A stretch of 64,000 bases of DNA from an uncultured Lachnospiraceae bacterium (GTDB lineage: Bacteria > Bacillota > Clostridia > Lachnospirales > Lachnospiraceae). Positions 43,708 through 52,214 of this stretch are shown here, piece by piece. Both the position numbers and the translations under genes were made by a program. Position 1 is the first letter of the stretch; every line of letters begins with the position of its first letter. The stretch spans positions 8,356 through 72,355 of the forward strand of contig CAJUEX010000012.1 in NCBI GenBank assembly GCA_910585715.1. Reading direction: 5' to 3'. The notes beneath the pieces were generated by a model that was given only the letters and a program-made list of their open reading frames with translations, did not search any database and was not told the DNA's origin.

Positions 43708-44955
43708 CTATGGACGCACTTGTCCGGTTCCCCGAATGGCATATTTATATGAAGTCAGCTCCTTTAACCCCATAGGCCCTCTTGCATGAAGCATCTGGGT
43801 ACTGATGCCGATTTCTGCTCCAAATCCAAATTCAAAGCCATCGGTATAACGGGTAGAGGCATTTACATATACACATGCCGCATCCACGCCCTGTAAAAAT
43901 TTTTCTGCATTTTCTTTATTTTCCGTAATAATGGCTTCCGAGTGCTTCGTATTGTATTTGTTGATGTGGGCAATGGCTTCCTCCACATTGTTAACGATTT
44001 TACAGGAAAGAATATAGTCTAAATATTCTTTCCCAAAATCCTCTTCCGTTGCCCTGCTGCAGTCTGTAAGAATCGTCAGGGTTTCTTCATCTCCTCTGAT
44101 TTCCACATTGGATTCCGCTAAGGCTTCCTTTGCCATAGGCAGAAAGCGCTCCGCCGCATTTTTATGTACCACTAAGGATTCGCAGGCATTGCACACCCCT
44201 ATCCGCTGTGTTTTGGCATTTTTCAAGATTGCCGCCGCCATGGCAGGGTCTGCGGATTCATCCACATAAATGTGACAGTTTCCCGTACCCGTTTCAATTA
44301 CCGGAATGGAACTGTTTTCCGTAACAGTACGAATGAGCCCGGCGCTTCCTCTTGGTATGAGCACGTCCACATATTCCTTTAAGCCCATAAACGCTCTGGT
44401 CACTTCTCTGTCGGTTGCCTCAATGAGCTGAAGTGCATCTTCTGTAACTCCGGCTTCCTTTAAGCCTTCCCGGAGGGCTGCTGCAATTGCCATATTGGAA
44501 TGAATGGCATCGGAGCCGCCTTTTAAAATCACTGCATTTCCCGCCTTAAAGCACAGCCCAAAGGCATCCGCCGTCACATTGGGTCTGGATTCATAAATGA
44601 TGCCGATGACTCCAAGAGGAACCCTCCGCTTTTCAATATCCAGCCCGTTAGGACTTTGAAACCGCTCCAAAACTTCCCCCACAGGGTCCGGAAGCTCTAT
44701 AATCTGCACAATCCCTTCCGCCATTGCCTGAATACGGTCTTCATTTAACCGAAGCCTGTCCAACAGCCCCGGATGCATTCCTTTGTCTTTTCCTGTCTGA
44801 ATGTCCTCTTCATTTGCTTTTAAAATGTCCTCTTTTTTTTCCAGAAGCTTATCTGCCGAAAGCTTTAAAGCCTTATTTTTCTCCTCTGCGGAAAGAAGCT
44901 GAAGCTGATATTTTGCCGAAACCGCAGCTTGTCCCATTTTTTCTAAATTTACCAT
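43708..44955 (-). CDS. proA: Glutamate-5-semialdehyde dehydrogenase (gamma-glutamyl phosphate reductase)
   Basis: This 415-residue aldehyde-dehydrogenase-fold enzyme reduces gamma-glutamyl phosphate in proline synthesis. It has VIYESRPNVTADAFGLCFK, LPRGSAGLI and the active-site Cys in TQRIGVCNACESL. proB lies upstream, separated by two other genes rather than adjoining as usual. The last codons (RGTGQVRP) abut a fold-back element. Confidence 0.96.
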   Translation of the reverse strand: MVNLEKMGQAAVSAKYQLQLLSAEEKNKALKLSADKLLEKKEDILKANEEDIQTGKDKGMHPGLLDRLRLNEDRIQAMAEGIVQIIELPDPVGEVLERFQSPNGLDIEKRRVPLGVIGIIYESRPNVTADAFGLCFKAGNAVILKGGSDAIHSNMAIAAALREGLKEAGVTEDALQLIEATDREVTRAFMGLKEYVDVLIPRGSAGLIRTVTENSSIPVIETGTGNCHIYVDESADPAMAAAILKNAKTQRIGVCNACESLVVHKNAAERFLPMAKEALAESNVEIRGDEETLTILTDCSRATEEDFGKEYLDYILSCKIVNNVEEAIAHINKYNTKHSEAIITENKENAEKFLQGVDAACVYVNASTRYTDGFEFGFGAEIGISTQMLHARGPMGLKELTSYKYAIRGTGQVRP

Positions 44956-45038
44956 AGTCTCTCCTTTATATTTTTTATTATTATCTGATTATTTCTGCTA
45001 TTTGTTCTATCCGGACTTTATGAAATAGCCATTATAAT

Positions 45039-45248
45039 CGTTCAGACATCAGCTCCCCCACAGGAACCGGAACAGGGATTTGACAGAACATGATTTCTTA
45101 AGGAGTCCTTATAAAAACGCCAGCGCTTAGCGAGGTTCTTTCGAGCTTAGCACTGTTGCGTTTTTATCAGAGCGGAAGCGTGACGACGTAGAAACATGTT
45201 CTGTCAAATCCCTGTTCCGGTTCCTGTGGGGGAGCTGATGTCTGAACG
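45039..45248. repeat. Family A fold-back element, copy 6 (complete, perfect arms)
   Basis: The arms at 45039-45092 and 45195-45248 are a perfect 54-bp inverted repeat. The 102-bp core holds AAGGAGTCCTTATAAAAACG, CTTAGCGAGGTTCTTTCGAG and AGCGGAAGCGTGACGACG. It begins 14 bp beyond the stop of the cyclo-ligase gene and fills most of this 307-bp gap. The remaining 83 bp before proA are plain AT-rich leader. Confidence 0.95.
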
Positions 45249-45262
45249 GCTGCCAGCCGTCC

Positions 45263-45847
45263 TTACAGGCAGTCAATAATTTCCTGTTCCGTAATAATCA
45301 CAGCCGCCTTCTTATCATGCCCCTCAAAAGGAATTTCCTCCTTTACCTGCATTCCATATGCAAGCGCCGCCCTTGTTCCGGGAAAGTCCCCTGTCTTTTC
45401 TAAAAAACGGTCATAAAAGCCCTTTCCATACCCGATTCTATGACCCTGCCGGTCAAAAACGGCTCCCGGCATTAAAAGCAAGGGAGTTTTATCCGAAGGC
45501 TTCCATTGCCTTTCCTGAATATTTTCCGGCTCGAAAATTCCCTTATAGCCTTCTTTTAAATCCCCTATGGAAAAAATCCGGAAAAACTCCATTTCCCCCT
45601 CAGCCAGCACCTTTGGACAATATACCTTTTTCCCAAGCATAAAAGCATATTCTATAATTCCCTTTGTATTTACCTCACTTTTATAATTGACATAAACAAG
45701 TATTTCCTCCGCCTGCAAAAATTCATAGTGCGCTACCGTCTTTTCCATAATGGCGTGACTATTGTCAAGCTGCTCTTCCACGGACATTTCGTCTCTTTTT
45801 TTCAATATATCCTGTCTGAGGCTCTGTTTTTCTTCCAGCATATTCAA
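45263..45847 (-). CDS. 5-formyltetrahydrofolate cyclo-ligase
   Basis: This 194-residue enzyme (YgfA/MTHFS family) regenerates 5,10-methenyl-THF from 5-formyl-THF with ATP. Motifs are LRQDILKKRDEM at the N-terminus and the substrate/ATP loop PGAVFDRQGHRIGYGKGFYD. It lies 19 bp after the DUF896 gene and near metF. Confidence 0.93.
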   Translation of the reverse strand: MNMLEEKQSLRQDILKKRDEMSVEEQLDNSHAIMEKTVAHYEFLQAEEILVYVNYKSEVNTKGIIEYAFMLGKKVYCPKVLAEGEMEFFRIFSIGDLKEGYKGIFEPENIQERQWKPSDKTPLLLMPGAVFDRQGHRIGYGKGFYDRFLEKTGDFPGTRAALAYGMQVKEEIPFEGHDKKAAVIITEQEIIDCL

Positions 45848-45866
45848 ACACCTGCTTTCTCTCTTT

Positions 45867-46088
45867 TTAATGCAGATTCTTCTTCCCGTATTTTTCTCCT
45901 AAGTCGGTAATGGTTCCGTCTGCATTCTGAATGGAGATATTGTTTAACTGCCCTCTTAAATTTGCCCGCACATTGGCAATGTATTCTTCTCTTAAAAGAG
46001 CCTGTTCCTTTTTTTCTTCTTCTGTAAGCCCTTCGGCTTTGGATTTTTTGTAGAGTTCATTGATGCGGTTGATTTTTTCCTGGTTCAT
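45867..46088 (-). CDS. DUF896 (YnzC-like) protein
   Basis: This 73-residue helical protein (KINRINELYKKSKAEGLTEE...) is the classic YnzC/DUF896 family: two antiparallel helices and a mobile tail. In B. subtilis a homologue is under LexA control; no operator is evident here. It is tightly packed between proB (14 bp) and the cyclo-ligase gene. Confidence 0.92.
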   Translation of the reverse strand: MNQEKINRINELYKKSKAEGLTEEEKKEQALLREEYIANVRANLRGQLNNISIQNADGTITDLGEKYGKKNLH

Positions 46089-46102
46089 TTGGTTCCTTTC
46101 CG

Positions 46103-46978
46103 TTACTGGTGAAGCTTTTCCACAAAATTCTGCAAGTCGAAATCTTCATTTTTATTTGCCTTAAATATGGTTCCCACATTTTTTCCGTCTATGATTCTAT
46201 GTATAATGCTGATATCCTCACTGTTGGCAATTACCATATCCGCGCCGGAACAGGTAGCAATCTTGGCTGCGGTCATTTTGGTATTCATGCCTCCGGTTCC
46301 CACATTGCTTCCGGTAGATGCCTTTCCCATCTGTATATATTCTTCTGTCAGCTCTTCCACCTCTTCTATGAATACAGCATCCGGGTTTTTTCTCGGGTCA
46401 TCGGTATAGAGCCCGTCAATATCCGAAAGCAGAAGAAGCAAATCCGCATCCACCAAGGCTGTGATAATGGCGGATAAGGTATCGTTATCTCCTATGAGCA
46501 CGTCATTGTCGTCCACCTGGATCTCATAGGTGGCAATGGTATCATTTTCATTTACCACAGGAATAACGCCCAGCTTCAAAAGCTCGGAAAAAGTATTGTG
46601 GGCATTGTAGCGGTTCAGATTGTCCAGAATCGTATTTTTCGTCAGTAAAATCTGAGCCATGGTCTGATTATATTCTGCAAACAGCTTTTGATAAACCATC
46701 ATAAGCTTTGCCTGCCCAATTGCTGCACATGCCTGTTTTACTGCCAGGGGCCTGTGTCCGGTAGTATCCGCTAACCGTATAGCCCTCTTTCCTACCGCAA
46801 TGGCGCCTGATGATACTAAAATAACATCTTTTCCCTGATTGCGCAAATTGGAAATCTCTCTTACCAGCACTTCCAGCTTTACATAATCAAGACCGCCGGT
46901 TTCCTTATGGGTTAATGAGGAAGAGCCTATTTTAATTACAATTCGCTTTTTATCCTTTAATGTTTCTCTGATATTCAC
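46103..46978 (-). CDS. proB: Glutamate 5-kinase
   Basis: This 291-residue kinase makes gamma-glutamyl phosphate, the first proline-pathway step. It has VIKIGSSSLT, VSSGAIAVGKR, NENDTIA and SDIDGLYTDDPRKNP. It lacks the C-terminal PUA domain of E. coli ProB, as is common in Clostridia. The GTG at 46978 is preferred because AGGAGG lies 7 bp upstream. The frame continues to 47056 but without a ribosome site, and a downstream duplicate of the neighbouring gene end lies there. Confidence 0.93.
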   Translation of the reverse strand: MNIRETLKDKKRIVIKIGSSSLTHKETGGLDYVKLEVLVREISNLRNQGKDVILVSSGAIAVGKRAIRLADTTGHRPLAVKQACAAIGQAKLMMVYQKLFAEYNQTMAQILLTKNTILDNLNRYNAHNTFSELLKLGVIPVVNENDTIATYEIQVDDNDVLIGDNDTLSAIITALVDADLLLLLSDIDGLYTDDPRKNPDAVFIEEVEELTEEYIQMGKASTGSNVGTGGMNTKMTAAKIATCSGADMVIANSEDISIIHRIIDGKNVGTIFKANKNEDFDLQNFVEKLHQ

Positions 46979-47029
46979 AATGTTTCCTCCTGACTGCCGC
47001 CCTGCATGGCTGTGCAGTATTTTGAAAAT

Positions 47030-47115
47030 GACGCATAGGTACGGACATAGCCACAAACCTCGGTCGAATTGTCCGTAGTCTGTAAATCTTTAAAATGGCG
47101 CATAGGTACGGACAA
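47030..47115. repeat. Duplicated gene end with 10-bp hairpin
   Basis: The sequence GCGCATAGGTACGGACA, covering the last codons of the FAD-protein gene (47098-47114), recurs as CGCATAGGTACGGACA near 47033-47048. TACGGACAAT and ATTGTCCGTA also form a perfect inverted pair around the stop codon, which may act as a transcript end. Confidence 0.6.
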
Positions 47116-48715
47116 TGGCTTCAGCCGTCTTTAAGCCGTCAATGGCTGCGGAAGTAATTCCCCCTGCATAGCCGGCGCCTTCCCCGCATGGATAGATTCC
47201 CTTTATGGCAGACTCCATATTTTCATCCCGCAAAATGCGAACAGGAGAAGATGTCCTTGCTTCTATCCCCGAAACGGGCACGTCCTCATTGGCAAAGCCC
47301 GGAATCTTTTTCTGAAAAGCCTCCATTCCTTCTATAAAAGCCTGATTCAGCTCTTCCGGCAGAATCCCTCTTATATCTGCAAAGGAATATTCGCCCTTTA
47401 TCTGGGGCTGAATGCCGCCTAACCGTTCCGTCGTCCTGCCGGATTTAAAATCACCGTAAAGCTGTATGGGAATCTTTCCGCCTCCAAGCTCATATGCCTT
47501 TTTTTCCAGTATTTTTTGAAATTTTACTCCTCCAAGGGGGGTATTGTCGGGAAAATCAGCCGGAGTCACCGACACGATAACTGCGCTGTTGGCATTTTCC
47601 CCGTCGCGGCTGCTGTAGCTCATACCGTTTACCGTTAAGCCCCCTTCTTCCGAGGAGGCATTTATCACATAGCCTCCGGGGCACATGCAGAATGAATAAA
47701 CGCCCCTGTTTCCGGAGGTTTTTGCGGTCAGCTTATAATCAGCGGCTTTTATATTGCTTCCTTCCAGATTTTCCATTGCCAACTGGTTTAAATTTATCAT
47801 AGACTGTGGATGTTCCACGCGAAAACCGACTGCAAAGGACTTGGCTTCCATTGGCACATGGCAGTCATAAAGCATGGAAAAGGTATCTCTGGAGCTGTGT
47901 CCGATTGCAAGCACCAGCTGCCCGCAGGGCAGGACTTCTTCCTTTGATGAGGATTCCTTTAAGCTTCTTATCCGGATTGCCTTTAACTGCTCCCCTTCCA
48001 GAACAAGTTCTTCCAGCCTTGTACAAAACCGTATCTGACCGCCATAGGACAAAATGGCATTCCGCAGGTTTTTCACAACCTCCCGTAAAACATCTGTTCC
48101 CACATGGGGCTTCTGCTTGTATAAAATTTCCGGACCGGCTCCCATTTCCACAAAAACCTTTAAGATTTCATGGCTTCTATGTGCCTTATCCTTAATAGAG
48201 GTATTTAATTTCCCGTCTGAAAAGGTTCCGGCTCCCCCTTCTCCAAACTGCACATTGGAATAGGGGTTCAATATTCCATCCTTCCAGAAAGCTTCCACCG
48301 TCCCTGTGCGTTTTTCCACAGGCTCTCCCTGTTCGATAAGAAGCGGCTTATAGCCTGCCTTTGCCAGATAATAACCGCAAAACAGTCCGGCAGGACCTGT
48401 TCCCACAATCACAGGCGGATTTAAAAGTCTCCCGGCTCCGGCTTTTGGAAACTGATAGGTCTCGTCGGAAATTTTTACAATGTCTATATGCTTTTTCTTC
48501 CTGCAAAATTCCAACAGGGCTTCCTCATTTTCCACCTGAATGTCCACAATCAGATTGTAAAATAAATCCGGCTTCTTTCTGGCGTCCAGGGATTCCCTGA
48601 CAATATTTGTCCCCAGCAATTGCCCCGGCTTTAAAAACAGCATTTTATTCAGTTTCTTTTTTATCCCTTCCTCCGTATAATGAAAAGGAACCTTTAACTG
48701 GTTTACTCGAAGCAT
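47090..48715 (-). CDS. FAD-dependent oxidoreductase (uncharacterised dehydrogenase family)
   Basis: This protein of about 541 residues has an N-terminal alpha-beta domain (to about 85) and a Rossmann FAD site with VIVGTGPAGLFCGYYLAKAG, followed by LLIEQGEPVEKR, a FGEGGAGTFSDGKL segment and the C-terminal GIYPCGEGAGYAGGITSAA. It belongs to the NAD(P)/FAD-dependent family often called uncharacterised FAD-dependent dehydrogenase; the substrate is unknown. The start at 48715 (MLRVNQLKV) follows AAAAGGAAAAG. The longer frame would run into the upstream gene. Confidence 0.85.
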   Translation of the reverse strand: MLRVNQLKVPFHYTEEGIKKKLNKMLFLKPGQLLGTNIVRESLDARKKPDLFYNLIVDIQVENEEALLEFCRKKKHIDIVKISDETYQFPKAGAGRLLNPPVIVGTGPAGLFCGYYLAKAGYKPLLIEQGEPVEKRTGTVEAFWKDGILNPYSNVQFGEGGAGTFSDGKLNTSIKDKAHRSHEILKVFVEMGAGPEILYKQKPHVGTDVLREVVKNLRNAILSYGGQIRFCTRLEELVLEGEQLKAIRIRSLKESSSKEEVLPCGQLVLAIGHSSRDTFSMLYDCHVPMEAKSFAVGFRVEHPQSMINLNQLAMENLEGSNIKAADYKLTAKTSGNRGVYSFCMCPGGYVINASSEEGGLTVNGMSYSSRDGENANSAVIVSVTPADFPDNTPLGGVKFQKILEKKAYELGGGKIPIQLYGDFKSGRTTERLGGIQPQIKGEYSFADIRGILPEELNQAFIEGMEAFQKKIPGFANEDVPVSGIEARTSSPVRILRDENMESAIKGIYPCGEGAGYAGGITSAAIDGLKTAEAIVRTYAPF

Positions 48716-48738
48716 TTTTCTTTTCCTTTTAACGCGTT

Positions 48739-50067
48739 TTACTGTTCCTTGGCAGCGCTGACTGCCGCCACATAGGCGGAAGACCATGCCCATTGCAGAT
48801 TGTAGCCTCCGCATCTGCCGTCAATGTCTATGATTTCTCCTGCAAAATACAGGCCCTTATGTATTTTGGACTCCAGATTTTCCGTTAATTCTTCCGTATT
48901 CACCCCGCCCTGGCAGACCTGGCCCTGTTCAAAGGACTGATAGCCCTTTAAGGGAATTTTCCAGTTTTTTATAAGCCGGCATAAGCTTTTCAACTGTTTT
49001 TCCGAAATTTCGGCTGCTTTTGCCAAAACCGGAATGCCGCCTTCCTTTAAAATCATGAGATTCAGCTTTTTATTCAACAGTCCGAGAAGCAAATCTTCCG
49101 AATTTCCAGAATTTAAAAGCCTTTGTTTCTTTTTGCATAAATAGTCATATAAAACCTCTGGTTCCATTTCCGGTAAAAAATCACACAGCACAAAAACCTT
49201 TTTCTTTTCCCGTAAAGCTTTTACCGCAAACCGGCTGAATTGGAATACCGGAATGCCGGATATGCCATAATCCGTAAACTGCACCTCTCCAAACTCTTCC
49301 GCCAATGGCTGTTTCTTCGTTCCTTTTCCGCCGGCAGCGGTATTTTGCCGCCCGCCATGTCCGTTTTCCGGCTTTTCTTCTATGTACAGGCCAAGTCTGC
49401 AGTCCGAACGGACTCCTGCAATCATTTTAAAATAATTCCCTTCCGCCTTTAGCTGTACCAATGCGGGAAGAGGTTCCACAATGGAATGTCCAAGCTTTTT
49501 TGCCAGCCAGTAGCCGGAGCCATCGGAACCGGTTTTGGGCGCCGCCTTGCTTCCGCATGACAAAATCACGCTGTCAGCAGTATATTCCCCATTGCTTGTC
49601 CTCAGAAGGAAACCCTTTTTTGCAATATGCCCTTTCGTTCTCCTGTCTAAACTCGCAGAAGAGGCAGGCAGGATATCTTCCACCCTGACTTCTGTCAGCA
49701 CTCTTACCTGAATCCTTTCAAGCTCTGCCCTCAACAGGTCCAGTACCGTGGAAGCCTGATTGCTGTAAGGGTAGACCATACCGTTTCGCTCTTTCCACAC
49801 CAGTCCCATTTCTTCAAACAGTTCAAGAGTCTGTCTTTGTGTGAATTGCCTGAAAACAGGAGTCACAAAAGACGGGTGATTTCCACGATAATCACCCGGC
49901 TCCATGGTTAAATTCGTTAAGTTGCATTTCCCGTTTCCTGTAGCTGACAGCTTTTTCCCAATCCTGCCTGTATGCTCTAATAAAAGCACATCCGCCCCGG
50001 CTCTCTTTGCACAAATGGCTCCAAACATCCCGGATGCGCCGCCGCCTATAATTATAACCTTTTTCAT
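48739..50067 (-). CDS. BaiN/YhiN-type (HI0933) flavoprotein
   Basis: This flavoprotein of about 442 residues begins KKVIIIGGGASGMFGAICA, the FAD dinucleotide fold. GRIGKKLSATGNGKCNLTN and the C-terminal GLYFAGEIIDIDGRCGGYNL are family signatures. A BaiN homologue has been linked to bile-acid dehydroxylation, but most HI0933 proteins have no proven reaction. The ATG at 50067 lies just after the stop of the upstream gene without a clear Shine-Dalgarno, so coupling is likely. Confidence 0.88.
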   Translation of the reverse strand: MKKVIIIGGGASGMFGAICAKRAGADVLLLEHTGRIGKKLSATGNGKCNLTNLTMEPGDYRGNHPSFVTPVFRQFTQRQTLELFEEMGLVWKERNGMVYPYSNQASTVLDLLRAELERIQVRVLTEVRVEDILPASSASLDRRTKGHIAKKGFLLRTSNGEYTADSVILSCGSKAAPKTGSDGSGYWLAKKLGHSIVEPLPALVQLKAEGNYFKMIAGVRSDCRLGLYIEEKPENGHGGRQNTAAGGKGTKKQPLAEEFGEVQFTDYGISGIPVFQFSRFAVKALREKKKVFVLCDFLPEMEPEVLYDYLCKKKQRLLNSGNSEDLLLGLLNKKLNLMILKEGGIPVLAKAAEISEKQLKSLCRLIKNWKIPLKGYQSFEQGQVCQGGVNTEELTENLESKIHKGLYFAGEIIDIDGRCGGYNLQWAWSSAYVAAVSAAKEQ

Positions 50068-50083
50068 ATGCAATATCATATCA

Positions 50084-50764
50084 CTAACTGGAATAAGACT
50101 CAAGAAAATTATAAAGTTCTTCTTCCGATTCAATATATTTTTTATTTAAAATATCCTGCTGAATATCCTCAGGCAAATCTGACAGCAAAATATCCGTATA
50201 CAAATATACCGTCTTTAAATCGCTGTAATATACATTAATATACTCATTTTCAACTAACAGATAAAAATTTTCATTTTCCAAATCCGTATAATAATTTTTA
50301 GTCACTACCAGACGGTTTGGCGAAAAGGATTTCAATTCCATGCTGGCAAATCCCTTTTCTAAATCTGACAAAGAAGGAGCATCCGAATATGCGGCTACAA
50401 TATCTTCCAGTTCTTCCCTTGTTTTCCCAATATACTGGTCGGGAATCGTCTCTTCCTTTTCCGACACCTCATCCGTTCCATGGTCATAGCTCTCTACCAC
50501 ATAAACGGTATCTGCAGTGGTGGTGGCTTTCTGGCTGGAAACCGGAATTTCCTGCTTTGATATGTCTTTTTTTGTCTGAACATCAGCTTCTGCTTTTTGG
50601 GGTAAATCAGTCTCCGCCTCTTCCACCATGGTAATATTCTGGATAATGGGCGCCTGTTCTTCTTTTACGGATTCATGATAGAAAAGGCTTTTTCCATAAT
50701 TATACACTGCAAAAAGCAGAAAACCTGCATTTAAAAATAAGCTGATTCTATATAAATGTTTCAT
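50084..50764 (-). CDS. Membrane-anchored protein with BofC-like C-terminal domain
   Basis: This 226-residue protein has an N-terminal membrane helix (about 8-24), an acidic low-complexity linker (to about 105) and a C-terminal domain with FYLLVENEYINVYYSD, LYTDILLSDLPEDIQ and ESEEELYNFLESYSS. This closely follows the BofC C-terminal pattern (TDI...LP...eELy.fLE). In Bacillus BofC acts in forespore-to-mother-cell signalling; here that role is only suggested. It lies upstream of the BaiN-like gene. Confidence 0.72.
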   Translation of the reverse strand: MKHLYRISLFLNAGFLLFAVYNYGKSLFYHESVKEEQAPIIQNITMVEEAETDLPQKAEADVQTKKDISKQEIPVSSQKATTTADTVYVVESYDHGTDEVSEKEETIPDQYIGKTREELEDIVAAYSDAPSLSDLEKGFASMELKSFSPNRLVVTKNYYTDLENENFYLLVENEYINVYYSDLKTVYLYTDILLSDLPEDIQQDILNKKYIESEEELYNFLESYSS

Positions 50765-50806
50765 AAGGCCACTCCTTTTTATATAGTATCAGCTTATTTT
50801 TTTATT

Positions 50807-52198
50807 TTATTCCTGACATTTCTTTAAAAATAACAGATTTCCAACAAAAATAACAAGTGGAAATACAATATTTGCAATTACCACACTATAAATTCCAAGC
50901 TCCGTCACTTCCAACAGAATTTTCAGCAAAATTCCCTGTATGAGAAGCCCTGTCAGAATGGAAATGCAGGAAAGCCAGATTTTACCGTGTCCCTGCAATG
51001 CCGCAATGGTCAAAAGCGCAATACCGTAAAACACAATGGCAATGCTGCCCATGCGCAGCATTTTAATTGCCATAACCGAATCCCCTTTATATAAAAGCTC
51101 AACAAGAGGACCTGCTAAAATCATAAGCAACAATGTGGCAGCGCCGGAAACTGCCAGTATTTCTTTCAGGCTGTCTACAAAAAGCCTTCTGGCATGATTA
51201 TAATTGTCTCTTACAATCAGCCGGCTGTAAATATTAAAAAAATTCCCTGCCATCACAGTAAGAATTGCAATGGGTATTCCGGTAAGAATATGATATTTGC
51301 CATAATAGATACCGAATTCCGTTGCCAGAACCGTCTGCTCTTTTGCTGCCAGTCCGTGATTGTATATTATCTGGTTCAAAAGCACATTGCAATGGAGCAA
51401 AAGGCTGTTTACCAGATAGGGAAGCATTGTTATCCCCAAAAGGGAAAAAAGCTGGGGAAAGCTTTCCTGATTTTTCGTAGTGTCTCTTAACATTTGCTTT
51501 TTAAAGGTTCCTCTGTTATAGGCACTATAAAGCAGGAAAAGAAAGGCAAGGGCAAATAACTCTCCCGATGCGATTCCAAGACATACGCCGGCGGCTCCAA
51601 AAGCCGGACCGTAAGAAGGTTCATTTAATACAACTGCCGCTTTCTGTCCATAAGAAAATACCATATAGCCCACAGCAAGACACGTAACAAACTGAATGAC
51701 TGTCGCCAGCAGTCTGGAAGCGCTGGTAGGCATCATCGTGCCCATTCCCTGAAAGTATCCCCTAAAAGCGCTTGCCAGCAAAATAAGAATAAGGGCAGGG
51801 GCAAGACACTGCAGTGCAAGCCCGCTTAATGGCAGTGATAAAATCTGACCTGCAATACCGTTATGAAAAAGTAACAGAATACCGCTTAATACAATGCCTG
51901 CAATAAGACACAGCAAAACCCCTGCCTTAAAAAGCTGGTTTGCATTTTTATACTGCCCTCTGTTTATACGCACCCCAATGAGTTTGCCAAGGGCATCCGG
52001 CAGGCTGTAGGCAGTAAGGAACAAAAGAACCATATAAAGCTCATAAGCCCCGCAATAATAGCCGTTTCCTTCATCGCCAATCATATTGGTAACGGGAATC
52101 TGCCTGATGAGTGCAAGCAATGCAATCCCGATGGAAAATACCGAAATCAAACCTCCCTGTGTAATTAACGTACCGTTCCTTTTTCTTTTTTCTCCCAT
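50807..52198 (-). CDS. SpoVB/MurJ-type polysaccharide flippase
   Basis: This 463-residue MOP-superfamily membrane protein has about 14 hydrophobic segments and starts with GTLITQGGLISVFSIGIALL. It includes the PVTNMIGDEGNGYY loop typical of Firmicute SpoVB/YtgP-like proteins. Members flip lipid-linked precursors such as lipid II or help form the spore cortex. Which lipid is carried cannot be read here. It is followed by the BofC-like gene 42 bp away. Confidence 0.88.
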   Translation of the reverse strand: MGEKRKRNGTLITQGGLISVFSIGIALLALIRQIPVTNMIGDEGNGYYCGAYELYMVLLFLTAYSLPDALGKLIGVRINRGQYKNANQLFKAGVLLCLIAGIVLSGILLLFHNGIAGQILSLPLSGLALQCLAPALILILLASAFRGYFQGMGTMMPTSASRLLATVIQFVTCLAVGYMVFSYGQKAAVVLNEPSYGPAFGAAGVCLGIASGELFALAFLFLLYSAYNRGTFKKQMLRDTTKNQESFPQLFSLLGITMLPYLVNSLLLHCNVLLNQIIYNHGLAAKEQTVLATEFGIYYGKYHILTGIPIAILTVMAGNFFNIYSRLIVRDNYNHARRLFVDSLKEILAVSGAATLLLMILAGPLVELLYKGDSVMAIKMLRMGSIAIVFYGIALLTIAALQGHGKIWLSCISILTGLLIQGILLKILLEVTELGIYSVVIANIVFPLVIFVGNLLFLKKCQE

Positions 52199-52214
52199 AC
52201 TTTTTTCCCTTATC

